Shown in pieces: positions 26,733 to 35,226 of a stretch of 53,698 nucleotides of DNA. The number at the start of each line of letters is the position of its first letter. Position 1 is the stretch's first letter. Below the pieces are notes generated by a model that did no database searches, was not told the DNA's origin, and saw nothing but the letters and a program-made list of their open reading frames with translations. The DNA comes from an uncultured Desulfofustis sp. Its GTDB lineage: Bacteria > Desulfobacterota > Desulfobulbia > Desulfobulbales > Desulfocapsaceae. Location: assembly GCA_905479735.1 (NCBI GenBank), contig CAJQNS010000048.1, positions 1 to 53,698 on the forward strand, written 5' to 3'. Both the position numbers and the translations under genes were made by a program.

Positions 26733-27677
26733 ATGATTCCTAGCCAGCATACCGTCGAGACCCCCTATATGGTGGGGCCGGTCCACTGCTATACGCTGGA
26801 CTACGGCGAAGAACTCGTGCTCATCGACACCGGCCCGCCCACCGAGGCGGGCCGGACCTTTCTTGAGGATCACCTGGATCTGTCCAGACTCAGGCATGTC
26901 ATCGTTACCCATTGCCACATTGACCATTACGGGCAGGCTGCCTGGCTGGCACAGGTCAGCGACGCCAAAATCTACCTTCCCCGTCTTGATATTCTCAAGA
27001 ACGAACAACATGATCGGCGGCTGTCGATCATGTTTACGTTGATTGCTGATCTGGGTTTTGACGACGCCTATCTGGAGCTGCTGAGGGAACTGTTTACTAA
27101 ATCGTCCCTGATGCCCCTTCTTCCCGACCGCTATCTGGTGGCGGAGAAGGAACTGCCGCCCCACCTCGGCATCGAGGTCATCGGCTGTCCCGGGCATTCG
27201 CAGAGCGATCTGGTTTATTCCGGCAACGGCTGGGCGGTGACCGGCGATATCCTGCTGCGGGGGGTATTTCAGTCGCCGCTGCTCGATGCCGACCTGGAAA
27301 CCGGGTGCCGCTTCAGGAATTACCGAGCCTATTGCGCCAGCATTGTCAAACTGGCCGGGCTGCGCTCCAAAAAGATACTGCCGGGCCATCGTCAGCATGT
27401 GGAGAGTGTCGATCAAACGATTATCTTCTATCTCACCAAACTGCTGCACCGGATCAGTTATCTGCTGCCGCACCTCGGCAATAATTCCGTGGCCGAGGTG
27501 ATCAGCGGTCTCTTTCCCTCAATGAAGGATCCCTTTCACATCTACCTCAAAATTTCTGAAATAGTCTTCATGAAAGATTTTCTAGCGCAGCCGGCTTTGC
27601 TGTTATCCTCTCTTAAAGAGATCGATCTCTATGAACCGCTGGCGGATCGCTTTTTCCAAGTGGTAGAGAAACAGTGA
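26733..27677 (+). CDS. MBL-fold metallo-hydrolase
   Basis: The 314-residue protein has the metallo-beta-lactamase fold with the metal-binding motif THCHIDHYG near residue 65, a central Asp in TGDILLRG, and HRQHVES as the final His. The substrate is not indicated. Members include glyoxalases, lactonases and thioesterase-like hydrolases. I chose the ATG at 26733; the frame runs back to 26706 but that part is inside the REP repeat. No clear ribosome binding site is visible and the palindrome ends only 17 bases before the start. The iron-sulfur protein gene follows 48 bases later, and the pair probably continues the transcript from the fad operon or has its own promoter. Confidence 0.8.
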   Translation: MIPSQHTVETPYMVGPVHCYTLDYGEELVLIDTGPPTEAGRTFLEDHLDLSRLRHVIVTHCHIDHYGQAAWLAQVSDAKIYLPRLDILKNEQHDRRLSIMFTLIADLGFDDAYLELLRELFTKSSLMPLLPDRYLVAEKELPPHLGIEVIGCPGHSQSDLVYSGNGWAVTGDILLRGVFQSPLLDADLETGCRFRNYRAYCASIVKLAGLRSKKILPGHRQHVESVDQTIIFYLTKLLHRISYLLPHLGNNSVAEVISGLFPSMKDPFHIYLKISEIVFMKDFLAQPALLLSSLKEIDLYEPLADRFFQVVEKQ

Positions 27678-27725
27678 TGGCGAGCTTGACTGACCAAAAG
27701 AACTTGTCAATGCAAAAGGGGTAAG

Positions 27726-28895
27726 ATGGGCCATCACCAGGACTCCAGAGACAGCATCATCCCGCTGATTGATCGGCTCAATAAATATCCGATTGGGCTA
27801 CCGGACAGTGACACGCTGCAGCGTATACTGGCCATTCTGTTCAGCGCTGACGAGGCCTTTGTGGCCTCCCGCTTTCCCTTGCAGGAAGCCTCAATCAGGG
27901 AACTGGCCCGAGCCACCGGCTGGGAGGAGGGCCGGCTGGAACCGATACTGGAGGTTATGGCCGAGAAAGGACTGATAATGGATCTGAGCTATAATGGCAC
28001 CCAGTATTACCTGTTGATGCCGGGGCTCATCGGTTTTTTCGAGTTCACCTTCATGAAGCGGCGCCAGGATCTGCCGGTGGAAGAACTTGCCCAGCTGATG
28101 CATGAATATTTGTTCGAGGATCCGGACAACTCCATGGGACGGGAGATGTTCGGTTCGGCTACTCAGCTTACCAGGGCACTCACCTACGAAGACCATATTC
28201 CGGTGGAGTCGGTGGTTACCACCTGGGAAAGTGCCAGAGAAATCGTCAAAACGGCAGGTTATGGGGCCATCGGGCTGTGTTATTGCCGCCACAAAAAAGA
28301 GCACCTGGGTGGCCGCTGTGCCAAAAAGGCGCCGACCGAAAAGATTTGCATTTCACTGGGAACCGCTGCCAGGTTTATGGTGCGGCGCGGCTTTGCCGAA
28401 GAACGCAGTGTCGTTGAACTGCTGGCGGTGCTCGATCGGGCCCGCAGCCTCAATCTTACCCACATCACCGACAACATCAGGCATAAACCCTCCTTCATCT
28501 GCAACTGCTGTTCCTGCTGCTGCGAGCTGCTTGGAGGCGTAATGAAAGGGTTCCCCGACGGGGTAGCCAAGGCGCCTTTTGTGCTTCAGATTGACGAGGA
28601 ATCCTGCCTCGGCTGCGGCCTGTGCTGGGAAAATTGCAATGTCGCAGCCATCGAGCCGGTTGTTGCCAATGGTGAAAAGATTGCCAGGGTGGGTGAGCAA
28701 AAATGTCTGGGCTGTGGAGCCTGTATTTCAGCCTGTCCCACCGGTTCACTGTCCCTCTCACCGGTTGAACGACCGCTGCCGCCGGATCGCAAGCGCGATC
28801 TTTTTACCCGGATCCTTAAGGAAAAGAAGCGTTTCTCGCCCTATGTAGTGGAGACAGTGAAGACGGCCATCCTGAGAAAAATCAGACCGGGATGA
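27726..28895 (+). CDS. 4Fe-4S dicluster protein with N-terminal winged-helix-like region and cysteine-rich middle
   Basis: This 389-residue protein is layered. Residues 1-110 look like a winged-helix-type domain (SIRELARATGWEEGRLEPILEVMAEKGLIMDL). The middle holds CYCRHKKEHLGGRC and a dense group CNCCSCCCELLGG near residue 260, and the last 100 residues contain two ferredoxin-type clusters: CLGCGLCWENCN and CLGCGACISACPTG. Proteins of this kind, common in Desulfobacterota and other anaerobes, are usually annotated only as 4Fe-4S binding proteins; electron transfer or redox-sensing is possible. A good AAGGGG site precedes the ATG. It follows the MBL-fold gene and converges on the DUF554 gene six bases away. 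Confidence 0.85.
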   Translation: MGHHQDSRDSIIPLIDRLNKYPIGLPDSDTLQRILAILFSADEAFVASRFPLQEASIRELARATGWEEGRLEPILEVMAEKGLIMDLSYNGTQYYLLMPGLIGFFEFTFMKRRQDLPVEELAQLMHEYLFEDPDNSMGREMFGSATQLTRALTYEDHIPVESVVTTWESAREIVKTAGYGAIGLCYCRHKKEHLGGRCAKKAPTEKICISLGTAARFMVRRGFAEERSVVELLAVLDRARSLNLTHITDNIRHKPSFICNCCSCCCELLGGVMKGFPDGVAKAPFVLQIDEESCLGCGLCWENCNVAAIEPVVANGEKIARVGEQKCLGCGACISACPTGSLSLSPVERPLPPDRKRDLFTRILKEKKRFSPYVVETVKTAILRKIRPG

Positions 28896-28901
28896 ATTGG
28901 G

Positions 28902-29597
28902 TCAGGCGAAAAGAGTAGAGATGGCAAAATAGAGCAGCGGCAGGAAAATTCCCGGTAGGAGGTTTCCCACCCTGATCTTGGTAATTCCCAGCAGGTTCAG
29001 ACCGATGGCGAGAATAAGAAGACCGCCGACCGAGGTCATCTGGGAGATGGTTTCGGCGACCAGTAAGTTTTTCATGAATACGGCAGTCAGGGTTATTGCC
29101 CCCTGGTAGAGAAACACCGGAACACCGGAAAAAAGCACCCCGATGCCCAGCGAGGAAGCGAAGATGAGCGAGGTGACGCCGTCCAGGATCGATTTGGCAA
29201 ACAGGGTTTGATGATTGCCGGTCAACCCGCTTTCCAGTGCTCCGACTATGGCCATGGAACCGACGCAGAATACCAGGCTGGCGGTTACGAAGCCTCGGGC
29301 AAATGAACCGGTATCACTCGATTTACTCGCCAGCCTACGCTCAAAATAGCTGCCCAGCGATTCGAGTTTGGCTTCAATTTTTAAGAACTCACCAATCCCC
29401 GCCCCGATAATCACCGAGAAAATGACGATCAACAGCTGATCGGAGCTCAAGGCGCTTTTTACGCCGATGAGGATCACCGAAAGCCCTATGCCGCTCATGA
29501 TGATCTCTTTGTAGTTGTCGGGAATGCCCTTTCTAAACAGCAGCCCCAGAAGACTGCCGCAGATGATGGCGATGACGTTGACAATGGTACCAAGCAT
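28902..29597 (-). CDS. DUF554 family membrane protein
   Basis: The 231-residue product is hydrophobic throughout, with about seven predicted membrane segments. It starts MLGTIVNVIAIICGSLLGLLFRKGIPDNYKEIIMSGIGLSVILIGVKSAL and has FCVGSMAIVGALESGLTGN in the middle, both typical of the DUF554/YqgA family of uncharacterised inner-membrane proteins that may be transporters. The start has only a weak ribosome binding site. Its 3' end abuts the end of the ferredoxin-like gene, so the two are convergent. Its upstream gap contains a short inverted repeat (29682-29718). Confidence 0.85.
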   Translation of the reverse strand: MLGTIVNVIAIICGSLLGLLFRKGIPDNYKEIIMSGIGLSVILIGVKSALSSDQLLIVIFSVIIGAGIGEFLKIEAKLESLGSYFERRLASKSSDTGSFARGFVTASLVFCVGSMAIVGALESGLTGNHQTLFAKSILDGVTSLIFASSLGIGVLFSGVPVFLYQGAITLTAVFMKNLLVAETISQMTSVGGLLILAIGLNLLGITKIRVGNLLPGIFLPLLYFAISTLFA

Positions 29598-29681
29598 TCT
29601 ATTTTCTTTATTTACAGTGACGCGGGGAGTGATTGCCGACTTTACACGGGTCTGTTATACCACTTAAAATATCATTTTAAA

Positions 29682-29718
29682 GGGTACATTGAAAAAATCC
29701 TGTTTTTGCAAGGCACCC
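29682..29718. repeat. Minimal copy F of the dispersed repeat (paired ends only)
   Basis: GGGTACATTGAAAAA is followed after a few bases by TTTTTGCAAGGCACCC. The two are close to inverted copies of each other and match the outer ends of copies C and D. The 80-100 internal bases of the full copies are missing, so this may be a deletion product or a basic hairpin unit. It lies in the divergent gap between the DUF554 and nitrilase-family genes. Confidence 0.6.
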
Positions 29719-29774
29719 TGGAGATAGCCCGGATTCAATCCGTAAATAATTAATGGTTCCCGGAGAGCAGCACT

Positions 29775-30611
29775 ATGGCATCTGAATCGAAGAAAACAAA
29801 AATCACCATCGGTATGGCCCAGCTCAACAGCGGTGATTCACCGGAGAACAATCTGGGGGCGGTGCTGCAGGCAATCAATGAACTGGCAGACCGGGGTGCT
29901 GAGCTGATCGTGCTGCCGGAGCATGCCGATTTTATCGGCCCTGACAACAGGAAAAAAGAGCAGGCCCAGTCGATCGAAAATTCGGGCTATCTTGACAAGA
30001 TCAGAGCTCAGGCGGCCGATCTCAAATGTCATGTCCACCTGGGAAGCTTCCTGGAGAAGGATGGCGGCAGCGTTTACAATTGTGCGGTTGTCTTCGGCCC
30101 GGATGGAGGAGTGCTGGCCAAATATCGTAAACTTCATCTCTTTGATGTGGAAATACCGGGCGGCAAGAAATATTTGGAATCGGCGGTGATCAGTCCCGGC
30201 CTGGAAACCGTGCATTTCTCCATCGACGAGTTCAACTTCGGTCTGGCCACCTGCTATGACCTGCGTTTTCCGGAGCTTTTCAGAAGGCTTGTCTTAAACG
30301 GTGCCAATGTGATTCTGCTGCCCGCCGCTTTTACCATGCAGACCGGCAGGGATCACTGGGAAGTTTTGCTGCGGGCCCGGGCCATAGAGAATTTGTGCTG
30401 GGTGGTCGGGGTCGGGCAGTGGGGCGAGGCCCCGCCGAATCATCTCTGTTTCGGAAGAAGTATGGTGGTCGACCCCTGGGGCCTGGTGACCGCCCAGGCC
30501 CCGGACGGGGTGAACAACGTGACGGCTGATATCGAGCTGCAATCGGTTAAAGACGTCAGGACCAGATTCCCGGCCCTCGATCATGTCCGGGATGACATTT
30601 TCACCTACTGA
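29775..30611 (+). CDS. Carbon-nitrogen hydrolase (nitrilase superfamily; deaminated glutathione amidase-like)
   Basis: The 278-residue enzyme has the nitrilase-superfamily triad: Glu in LIVLPEHADF near residue 50, Lys in KYRKLHLFDVE near residue 121, and Cys in LATCYDLRFPELFRRL near residue 160. LRARAIENLCWVVGVGQ and GRSMVVDPWGLV follow, as in NIT1/NIT2-type amidases. These remove the amide from deaminated glutathione or omega-amides of keto acids as a metabolite-repair step; the exact substrate is not determined here. A GGAG site sits before the ATG. It converges on the YhdH-like gene eight bases away. It is transcribed alone. Confidence 0.9.
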   Translation: MASESKKTKITIGMAQLNSGDSPENNLGAVLQAINELADRGAELIVLPEHADFIGPDNRKKEQAQSIENSGYLDKIRAQAADLKCHVHLGSFLEKDGGSVYNCAVVFGPDGGVLAKYRKLHLFDVEIPGGKKYLESAVISPGLETVHFSIDEFNFGLATCYDLRFPELFRRLVLNGANVILLPAAFTMQTGRDHWEVLLRARAIENLCWVVGVGQWGEAPPNHLCFGRSMVVDPWGLVTAQAPDGVNNVTADIELQSVKDVRTRFPALDHVRDDIFTY

Positions 30612-30619
30612 CGGACCGT

Positions 30620-31609
30620 TCAGCCGATTTTCACCACCGTGCGGCCCCGCACCGAACCGGCCATGATCGCTGCCGCCGCCGCCGGCAGATCGGCCAGAGA
30701 AATTTCGTTGACCATGGTTTCGAGTCTGTCCAGATCGAGATCTTCGACGACCCGCTGCCAGGCCTGTTCACGTTTCTCAAGCGATGCCATTACGGAATCG
30801 ATGCCGTAGAGCGTGATGCCGCGAAGAATAAACGGTGCCACCGAGGTCGGCAGGGCCATCGATTCGGCCAGCCCGCAGGCCGCCACCGCGCCGCCGTAGC
30901 GTGTCTGACTAATGACGTTGGCGAGTGTGTTGCCGCCGGCCACGTCCACGGCACCGGCCCAGAGTTCTTTGCCGAGCAGCCGTGCCTTTTCAGAAAAAGG
31001 CTGCCTTTCAAGTACTTCCGCAGCGCCCAGTGAATGCAAATAGTCCGCTTCTTCGGGACGGCCGGTAACCGCGGCGACCCGGTAGCCGAGTTTGCTCAGC
31101 AGCAGCAGGGCGACACTGCCAACCCCGCCGGCGGCGCCGGTAACGAGAATCGTGCCGTCTCCGGCTTTGAGGCCATGATTTTCCAGAGCGATCACACAGA
31201 GCATCGCCGTGTATCCTGCCGTGCCCACTGCCATTGCCTGTCTGCTGCTCAGGCCCTCAGGTTTGGCAACCAGCCAGTCACCGCTGACCCGGGCGATTTC
31301 AGCGTAGCCGCCGCTGTGGACTTCACCGACGCCGAAACCATTGAGTATTACCTGGTCATTTTCCTTGAATCTCGGGTTGGCTGAGGAAATGACCGTACCG
31401 GCAAAATCTATACCCGGCGTAAGCGGAAAGCGCCTGACCACCGGGGCGCTGCCGGTCAACGCCAGGCCGTCTTTATAGTTCAGGGTGGAATATTCGACTC
31501 TGACGGTCACATCACCATCCATGAGGTCTTCTTCTGTCAACTCGGTGAAAATGACTTTTTGCCCGTCGTCATCTTTGGTGATCTGGTAGGCTTTAAATGG
31601 TGCGGACAT
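30620..31609 (-). CDS. YhdH/AcuI family acrylyl-CoA reductase-like oxidoreductase
   Basis: The 329-residue medium-chain dehydrogenase is close to the YhdH/AcuI group: YSTLNYKDGLALTG near residue 40, FPLTPGIDFAGTV, the NADP-binding ILVTGAAGGVGSVALLLLSKLGYRVAAVTGR near residue 150, and FILRGITLYGIDSV. No structural zinc cysteines are present. AcuI reduces acryloyl-CoA to propionyl-CoA in detoxification or in DMSP and propionate pathways, and YhdH of E. coli has the same activity. GGGAG precedes the ATG. It lies downstream of the carbohydrate-transport operon but a terminator separates them, so it is probably independently transcribed. Confidence 0.9.
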   Translation of the reverse strand: MSAPFKAYQITKDDDGQKVIFTELTEEDLMDGDVTVRVEYSTLNYKDGLALTGSAPVVRRFPLTPGIDFAGTVISSANPRFKENDQVILNGFGVGEVHSGGYAEIARVSGDWLVAKPEGLSSRQAMAVGTAGYTAMLCVIALENHGLKAGDGTILVTGAAGGVGSVALLLLSKLGYRVAAVTGRPEEADYLHSLGAAEVLERQPFSEKARLLGKELWAGAVDVAGGNTLANVISQTRYGGAVAACGLAESMALPTSVAPFILRGITLYGIDSVMASLEKREQAWQRVVEDLDLDRLETMVNEISLADLPAAAAAIMAGSVRGRTVVKIG

Positions 31610-31633
31610 GGGTTTCTCCCTTTGCTTTCAACT

Positions 31634-31664
31634 AAAACGGGCCCCCCATTGCTGGACGGCCCGT
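31634..31664 (-). terminator. Rho-independent terminator of the carbohydrate ABC operon
   Basis: On the minus strand, ACGGGCC pairs with GGCCCGT across a 17-base loop, and a T-rich stretch (TTTAGTT) follows. It is positioned directly after the binding-protein gene and before the YhdH-like start, so it ends the transport operon. Confidence 0.7.
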
Positions 31665-31693
31665 GGAAATGAGATACTTGTCAGAACATCATC

Positions 31694-32665
31694 CTAATAG
31701 GCAGATTCCGGAAAATAGAAATCTTTGGCATTCTCTTTAACCACCAGGTCAGCAGCCAGAATTACCCGGGAAGGAGTGTGGTAGAGTCCTCCTACGGTCT
31801 CACCCCTGGCTCCTTGAACACCGAAGACGATGCCGGATGCGACCATCGAAGGATTATAGGTTACGGTGGAACGTACAAGCGGATCGTCATCCATTATCAT
31901 TTTGATGATGTCCTTGGACCCGGCACCACCCAGTACCGTTTTGATGTCCGTACGGCCCGCTTCTTTTATGGCCTGCATTACGCCTTTGAGCATATCGTCG
32001 TCCTGGCACCAGACTGCGTCTATCTGTTGGTGTTTCTGAAGATAGTTTTCCATCAGCGCCAATGCTTTCTGGGTTGACCAGTCGGCCGGCTGTGAATCCA
32101 TGATTTCGATATCAGGATAATTTTTCATGACTTCATTAAAGGCATCAACACGTTGCTTGTTGATCGGGATAGACATGCCTTCAAGCACAACCAGTTTGCC
32201 CTTGCCGCCCATCTCCTCAGCCAGCCATTCAGCACCCACCTTGCCAAGCCCGGGATTGTCCCCGGCTATAAATACATGCTGAGCAGGTGAAGGGAGTTCG
32301 CGGTCAACGACTACCGTGTAGATACCAGAAGCGTAGACCTCTTCAACTACTTTCTGCAAGGTTGAAGGATTGTGAGGCAGAATGACGAGGGCGTCGATAC
32401 CCTTGACCATCAGGTCTTCCACATCTCCGACCTGTTTTGTACCGGAGCTGGCGGCAACCACGTAAAAGGTCACGTCCTTGTCAGTTGCTTCGATGTCTGC
32501 TACTGCTTTCTTGGCCCACCAGAGCAGCCCGGCGGTCCAGCCATGATCGGCCGAGGGAACTGAAACGCCGACCTTGATCTTCTCTGCCGCCAGCGCCAAC
32601 GAGCCGGAAAACAGAAACAGGCCTGCCACTAACACCATCAACGTTTTTTTCATCGTCTTCTTCAT
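31694..32665 (-). CDS. Sugar ABC transporter substrate-binding protein
   Basis: The 323-residue periplasmic protein has a signal peptide (MKKTMKKTLMVLVAGLFLFSGSLALAA) and then the ribose/galactose-binding fold: IKVGVSVPSADHGWTAGLLWWAKKAV, VEDLMVKGIDALVILPHNP, VVVDRELPSPAQHVFIAGDNPGLGKVGAEWLAEEMGG and AVWCQDDDMLKGVMQAI. The Trp-rich N-terminal loop (HGWTAGLLWW) suggests a ligand site for a polyol or sugar, but the ligand is not readable. It is last in a five-gene minus-strand operon and has its own AGGAG site. A terminator lies 30 bases downstream. Confidence 0.92.
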   Translation of the reverse strand: MKKTMKKTLMVLVAGLFLFSGSLALAAEKIKVGVSVPSADHGWTAGLLWWAKKAVADIEATDKDVTFYVVAASSGTKQVGDVEDLMVKGIDALVILPHNPSTLQKVVEEVYASGIYTVVVDRELPSPAQHVFIAGDNPGLGKVGAEWLAEEMGGKGKLVVLEGMSIPINKQRVDAFNEVMKNYPDIEIMDSQPADWSTQKALALMENYLQKHQQIDAVWCQDDDMLKGVMQAIKEAGRTDIKTVLGGAGSKDIIKMIMDDDPLVRSTVTYNPSMVASGIVFGVQGARGETVGGLYHTPSRVILAADLVVKENAKDFYFPESAY

Positions 32666-32715
32666 ACGTTCTCCTCTTGAGTTTTAGGTTTGTCAGGATC
32701 ACTCCTGCCTTGACA

Positions 32716-33675
32716 CTAATTGGATTTATACTGTGCGAGAACGGCGATCAGGATGATGAGGCCTTTAACCGTTCCCTGCAGATATGGGGAAACACCAAGC
32801 ATGTTGAGCATGTTGTTGATGATCCCCAAAATTATAGCACCTATCACGGTGCCCCATATGGTTCCCTTGCCTCCCGCAAGGGGTGTACCTCCTATAACAA
32901 CAGCGGCAATCGCATCGAGTTCGTAAAATATACCGGCATCTCCGGGACTGACCGAATTTAACCTGGAAGACAAAAGGATGGCGGTTACACCGACGGTAAA
33001 GCCGCTGATCACAAAGGTCATAAAGGTGACCCAGCGCACCTTTATGGCCGAATATATGGCCACTTGCCTATTGGCTCCCACCGCACACACATGTCTTCCG
33101 AAAGCGGTGTTGTTCAAGAGAAAATGGAAGAAAACCGCCAGCCCAAGAAAAATCAGGACGGGATAGGGGATGTTGAGGAAGTAGCCACCGCCGATTTCAG
33201 GGTAAATATCGTTGTGCGAGATCACTTCACCCGCCTCGCTGACATAGAGCGTCAGGGATCTGAAGATGGACATGGTTGCCAGCGTAGCGATGAAGGAGGT
33301 GATTTTACCTCTGGTCACAATAAGCCCGTTCACCGCTCCGCACAGGGAGCCGACCAGGATCGCCACAAATACAGCCGCCACCACGGCAAATACCGAAGTG
33401 CCGAGATAATTCATCAGATAAATTGCCAATACTCCTACCAGGGCTACCATTGACCCAACAGAGAGATCAATACCCGCTGCCACAATAACAAAGGTCATAC
33501 CCAGCGCGATGGTGCCGGTGTAGGAGACCTGTCGGAGGATGTTGGTGATGTTTCTGAACTTGAGAAAATGCTCGCTGGCCAGTGCCGATAGAATTATCAG
33601 GATAACAAGAGCGAACAGCGGCGCGTACTTGGAGTAATCTATTCTCTTGATGTCTTCGAAACTATAGGATTTCAC
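32716..33675 (-). CDS. Sugar ABC transporter permease (RbsC-like)
   Basis: The 319-residue inner-membrane protein has about eight to ten hydrophobic segments and the BPD_transp_2 hallmarks: FVIVAAGIDLSVGSMVALVGVLA near residue 63, GAVNGLIVTRGKITSFIATLATMSIFRS, and DAIAAVVIGGTPLAGGKGTIWGTVIGA. These match RbsC, XylH and related permeases. The start is a GTG at 33675, with GGAAG ahead of it inside the ATPase gene; the two genes overlap by 14 bases, so translation is coupled. It would form a homodimeric channel with the two-domain ATPase and the periplasmic binding protein. Confidence 0.92.
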   Translation of the reverse strand: MKSYSFEDIKRIDYSKYAPLFALVILIILSALASEHFLKFRNITNILRQVSYTGTIALGMTFVIVAAGIDLSVGSMVALVGVLAIYLMNYLGTSVFAVVAAVFVAILVGSLCGAVNGLIVTRGKITSFIATLATMSIFRSLTLYVSEAGEVISHNDIYPEIGGGYFLNIPYPVLIFLGLAVFFHFLLNNTAFGRHVCAVGANRQVAIYSAIKVRWVTFMTFVISGFTVGVTAILLSSRLNSVSPGDAGIFYELDAIAAVVIGGTPLAGGKGTIWGTVIGAIILGIINNMLNMLGVSPYLQGTVKGLIILIAVLAQYKSN

Positions 33676-35197
33676 TCGTTTCTTCCTTGGTCGTCTGGTT
33701 CATATCCTTGACTCCAGCTGCACTGAACATGATCTCTTCTTCGTTGATGTGCTCACCTGTCATTTCTGCGGTGATCCTGCCCTCTCTCATGACCAGGATT
33801 CTGGTACAGAGCCCGATTAATTCCTCAAGCTCGGATGAAATAAGAATACAGGATACTCCCTGGGTAACCAGAGAATTGATGAAATGGTAGATCTCTCTTT
33901 TGGCGTTAACATCTATGCCCCTGGTCGGTTCGTCGAGGACCAGAATTGATGGGTCGGTGTCCATCCATTTGGAGAGATATACCTTCTGCTGGTTACCGCC
34001 GCTGAAATAGTCCAACTCTGCTTTAAGTGAAGCAGCTTTGATGTCGAATTTTTCTATATAGCCATCCGTGCTCTGCTGCACTTTCTTCTTGTTGATGAAA
34101 AGGTTGGTGTATTTGGCCAATGAGATCAGCGAGATGTTCTCCGGTATACCGAAGGACATCAACAAACCTTTACCTTTGCGATCTTCAGATAAATAGGCAA
34201 GTTTATAATCCAGCGCGTCCAATGGCGAATCTATCTGGGCCTGTTCTCCTTTGACGAAGATATCACCCGAAGATCTCGGCCGCAGGCCCATGATGCATTC
34301 GGCCAGCTCTGTCCTTCCGGCCCCGATGAGGCCAGAGAAACCTAGCAGTTCACCCTTGTTCAGAGAGAAACTGATGTTTTTAAGAAGTTTCAAATCGCTG
34401 AGATTTTCGACCCTGAGTACTTCTTCATCCTCCGGAACTGATTTGTCCGGGAATACCTGACTAAGTTCACGGCCAACCATTTTTCTGGCCATATCCTGTT
34501 CATCAACTTCATCGATATCGTTCACAGAGATCTGATCTCCATCACGCAAGACCAGAATCCTGTCGCAGATATTCTTAACTTCGTTGAGTTTGTGAGAGAT
34601 AAAAAGAATGGTAACGTTTTTTTCTTTGAGACGGGCTATGAGGTCAAAGAGAACAGCAATTTCGACACTGGTAAGGACGGTGGTAGGTTCGTCCATGATG
34701 AGGATATCAGACTCATGGACCAGCGCCTTGGCTATTTCGACCATCTGTTTTTCAGCCACACTCAGATTAACAATAAGTGCGTCGGGCGACAGCTCTGTTT
34801 TTAATTCTGCCAGCAGGCTGGAGGTCTTTTCCCTCATGGCCTTCTTGTTGAGCAGGGCGCCGTTTTTTATCTCAGAGCCGAGAAAAATATTTTCAAAGAC
34901 GGTCAGTGTCGGGATCAGGTTGAATTCCTGGGGAATCATGCTGATGCCCAGTCGTTTAGCCTTCATCGGGCTGGTGATGGATACAGGAGTGCCCTTGAGG
35001 GTTATGGTTCCGCTGGTAGGCGTATAGACTCCGCAGATGATTTTCAATAGGGTGGATTTCCCGGCACCGTTCTCACCAAGAATACCGAACACCTCTCCTC
35101 CGTTGATATCGACGTTGATATCATTGAGGACCAGGACTCCTGAGAATTCTTTGTTTATCCTTTTTATAGACAACAAAGCGTCAGTATGATGTGCCAT
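33662..35197 (-). CDS. Sugar ABC transporter ATP-binding protein (RbsA-like, two nucleotide-binding domains)
   Basis: The 511-residue protein has two ABC domains. The first has Walker A GENGAGKSTLL, signature-like LSVAEKQMVEIAKAL and Walker B ILIMDEPTTVL. The second has a degenerate Walker A (GLIGAGRTEL), the YLSEDRKGKGLLM motif, signature [14 protein letters not shown] and ILVLDEPTRGIDVNAKREIY. This is the standard RbsA/MglA/XylG layout for monosaccharide import. The ribosome binding site is weak. It overlaps the permease start and lies 29 bases after the TIM-barrel isomerase gene of the same operon. Confidence 0.92.
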   Translation of the reverse strand: MAHHTDALLSIKRINKEFSGVLVLNDINVDINGGEVFGILGENGAGKSTLLKIICGVYTPTSGTITLKGTPVSITSPMKAKRLGISMIPQEFNLIPTLTVFENIFLGSEIKNGALLNKKAMREKTSSLLAELKTELSPDALIVNLSVAEKQMVEIAKALVHESDILIMDEPTTVLTSVEIAVLFDLIARLKEKNVTILFISHKLNEVKNICDRILVLRDGDQISVNDIDEVDEQDMARKMVGRELSQVFPDKSVPEDEEVLRVENLSDLKLLKNISFSLNKGELLGFSGLIGAGRTELAECIMGLRPRSSGDIFVKGEQAQIDSPLDALDYKLAYLSEDRKGKGLLMSFGIPENISLISLAKYTNLFINKKKVQQSTDGYIEKFDIKAASLKAELDYFSGGNQQKVYLSKWMDTDPSILVLDEPTRGIDVNAKREIYHFINSLVTQGVSCILISSELEELIGLCTRILVMREGRITAEMTGEHINEEEIMFSAAGVKDMNQTTKEETSEIL

Positions 35198-35226
35198 GAT
35201 TTCAGTGCTATTGAAAATCGATTCAG

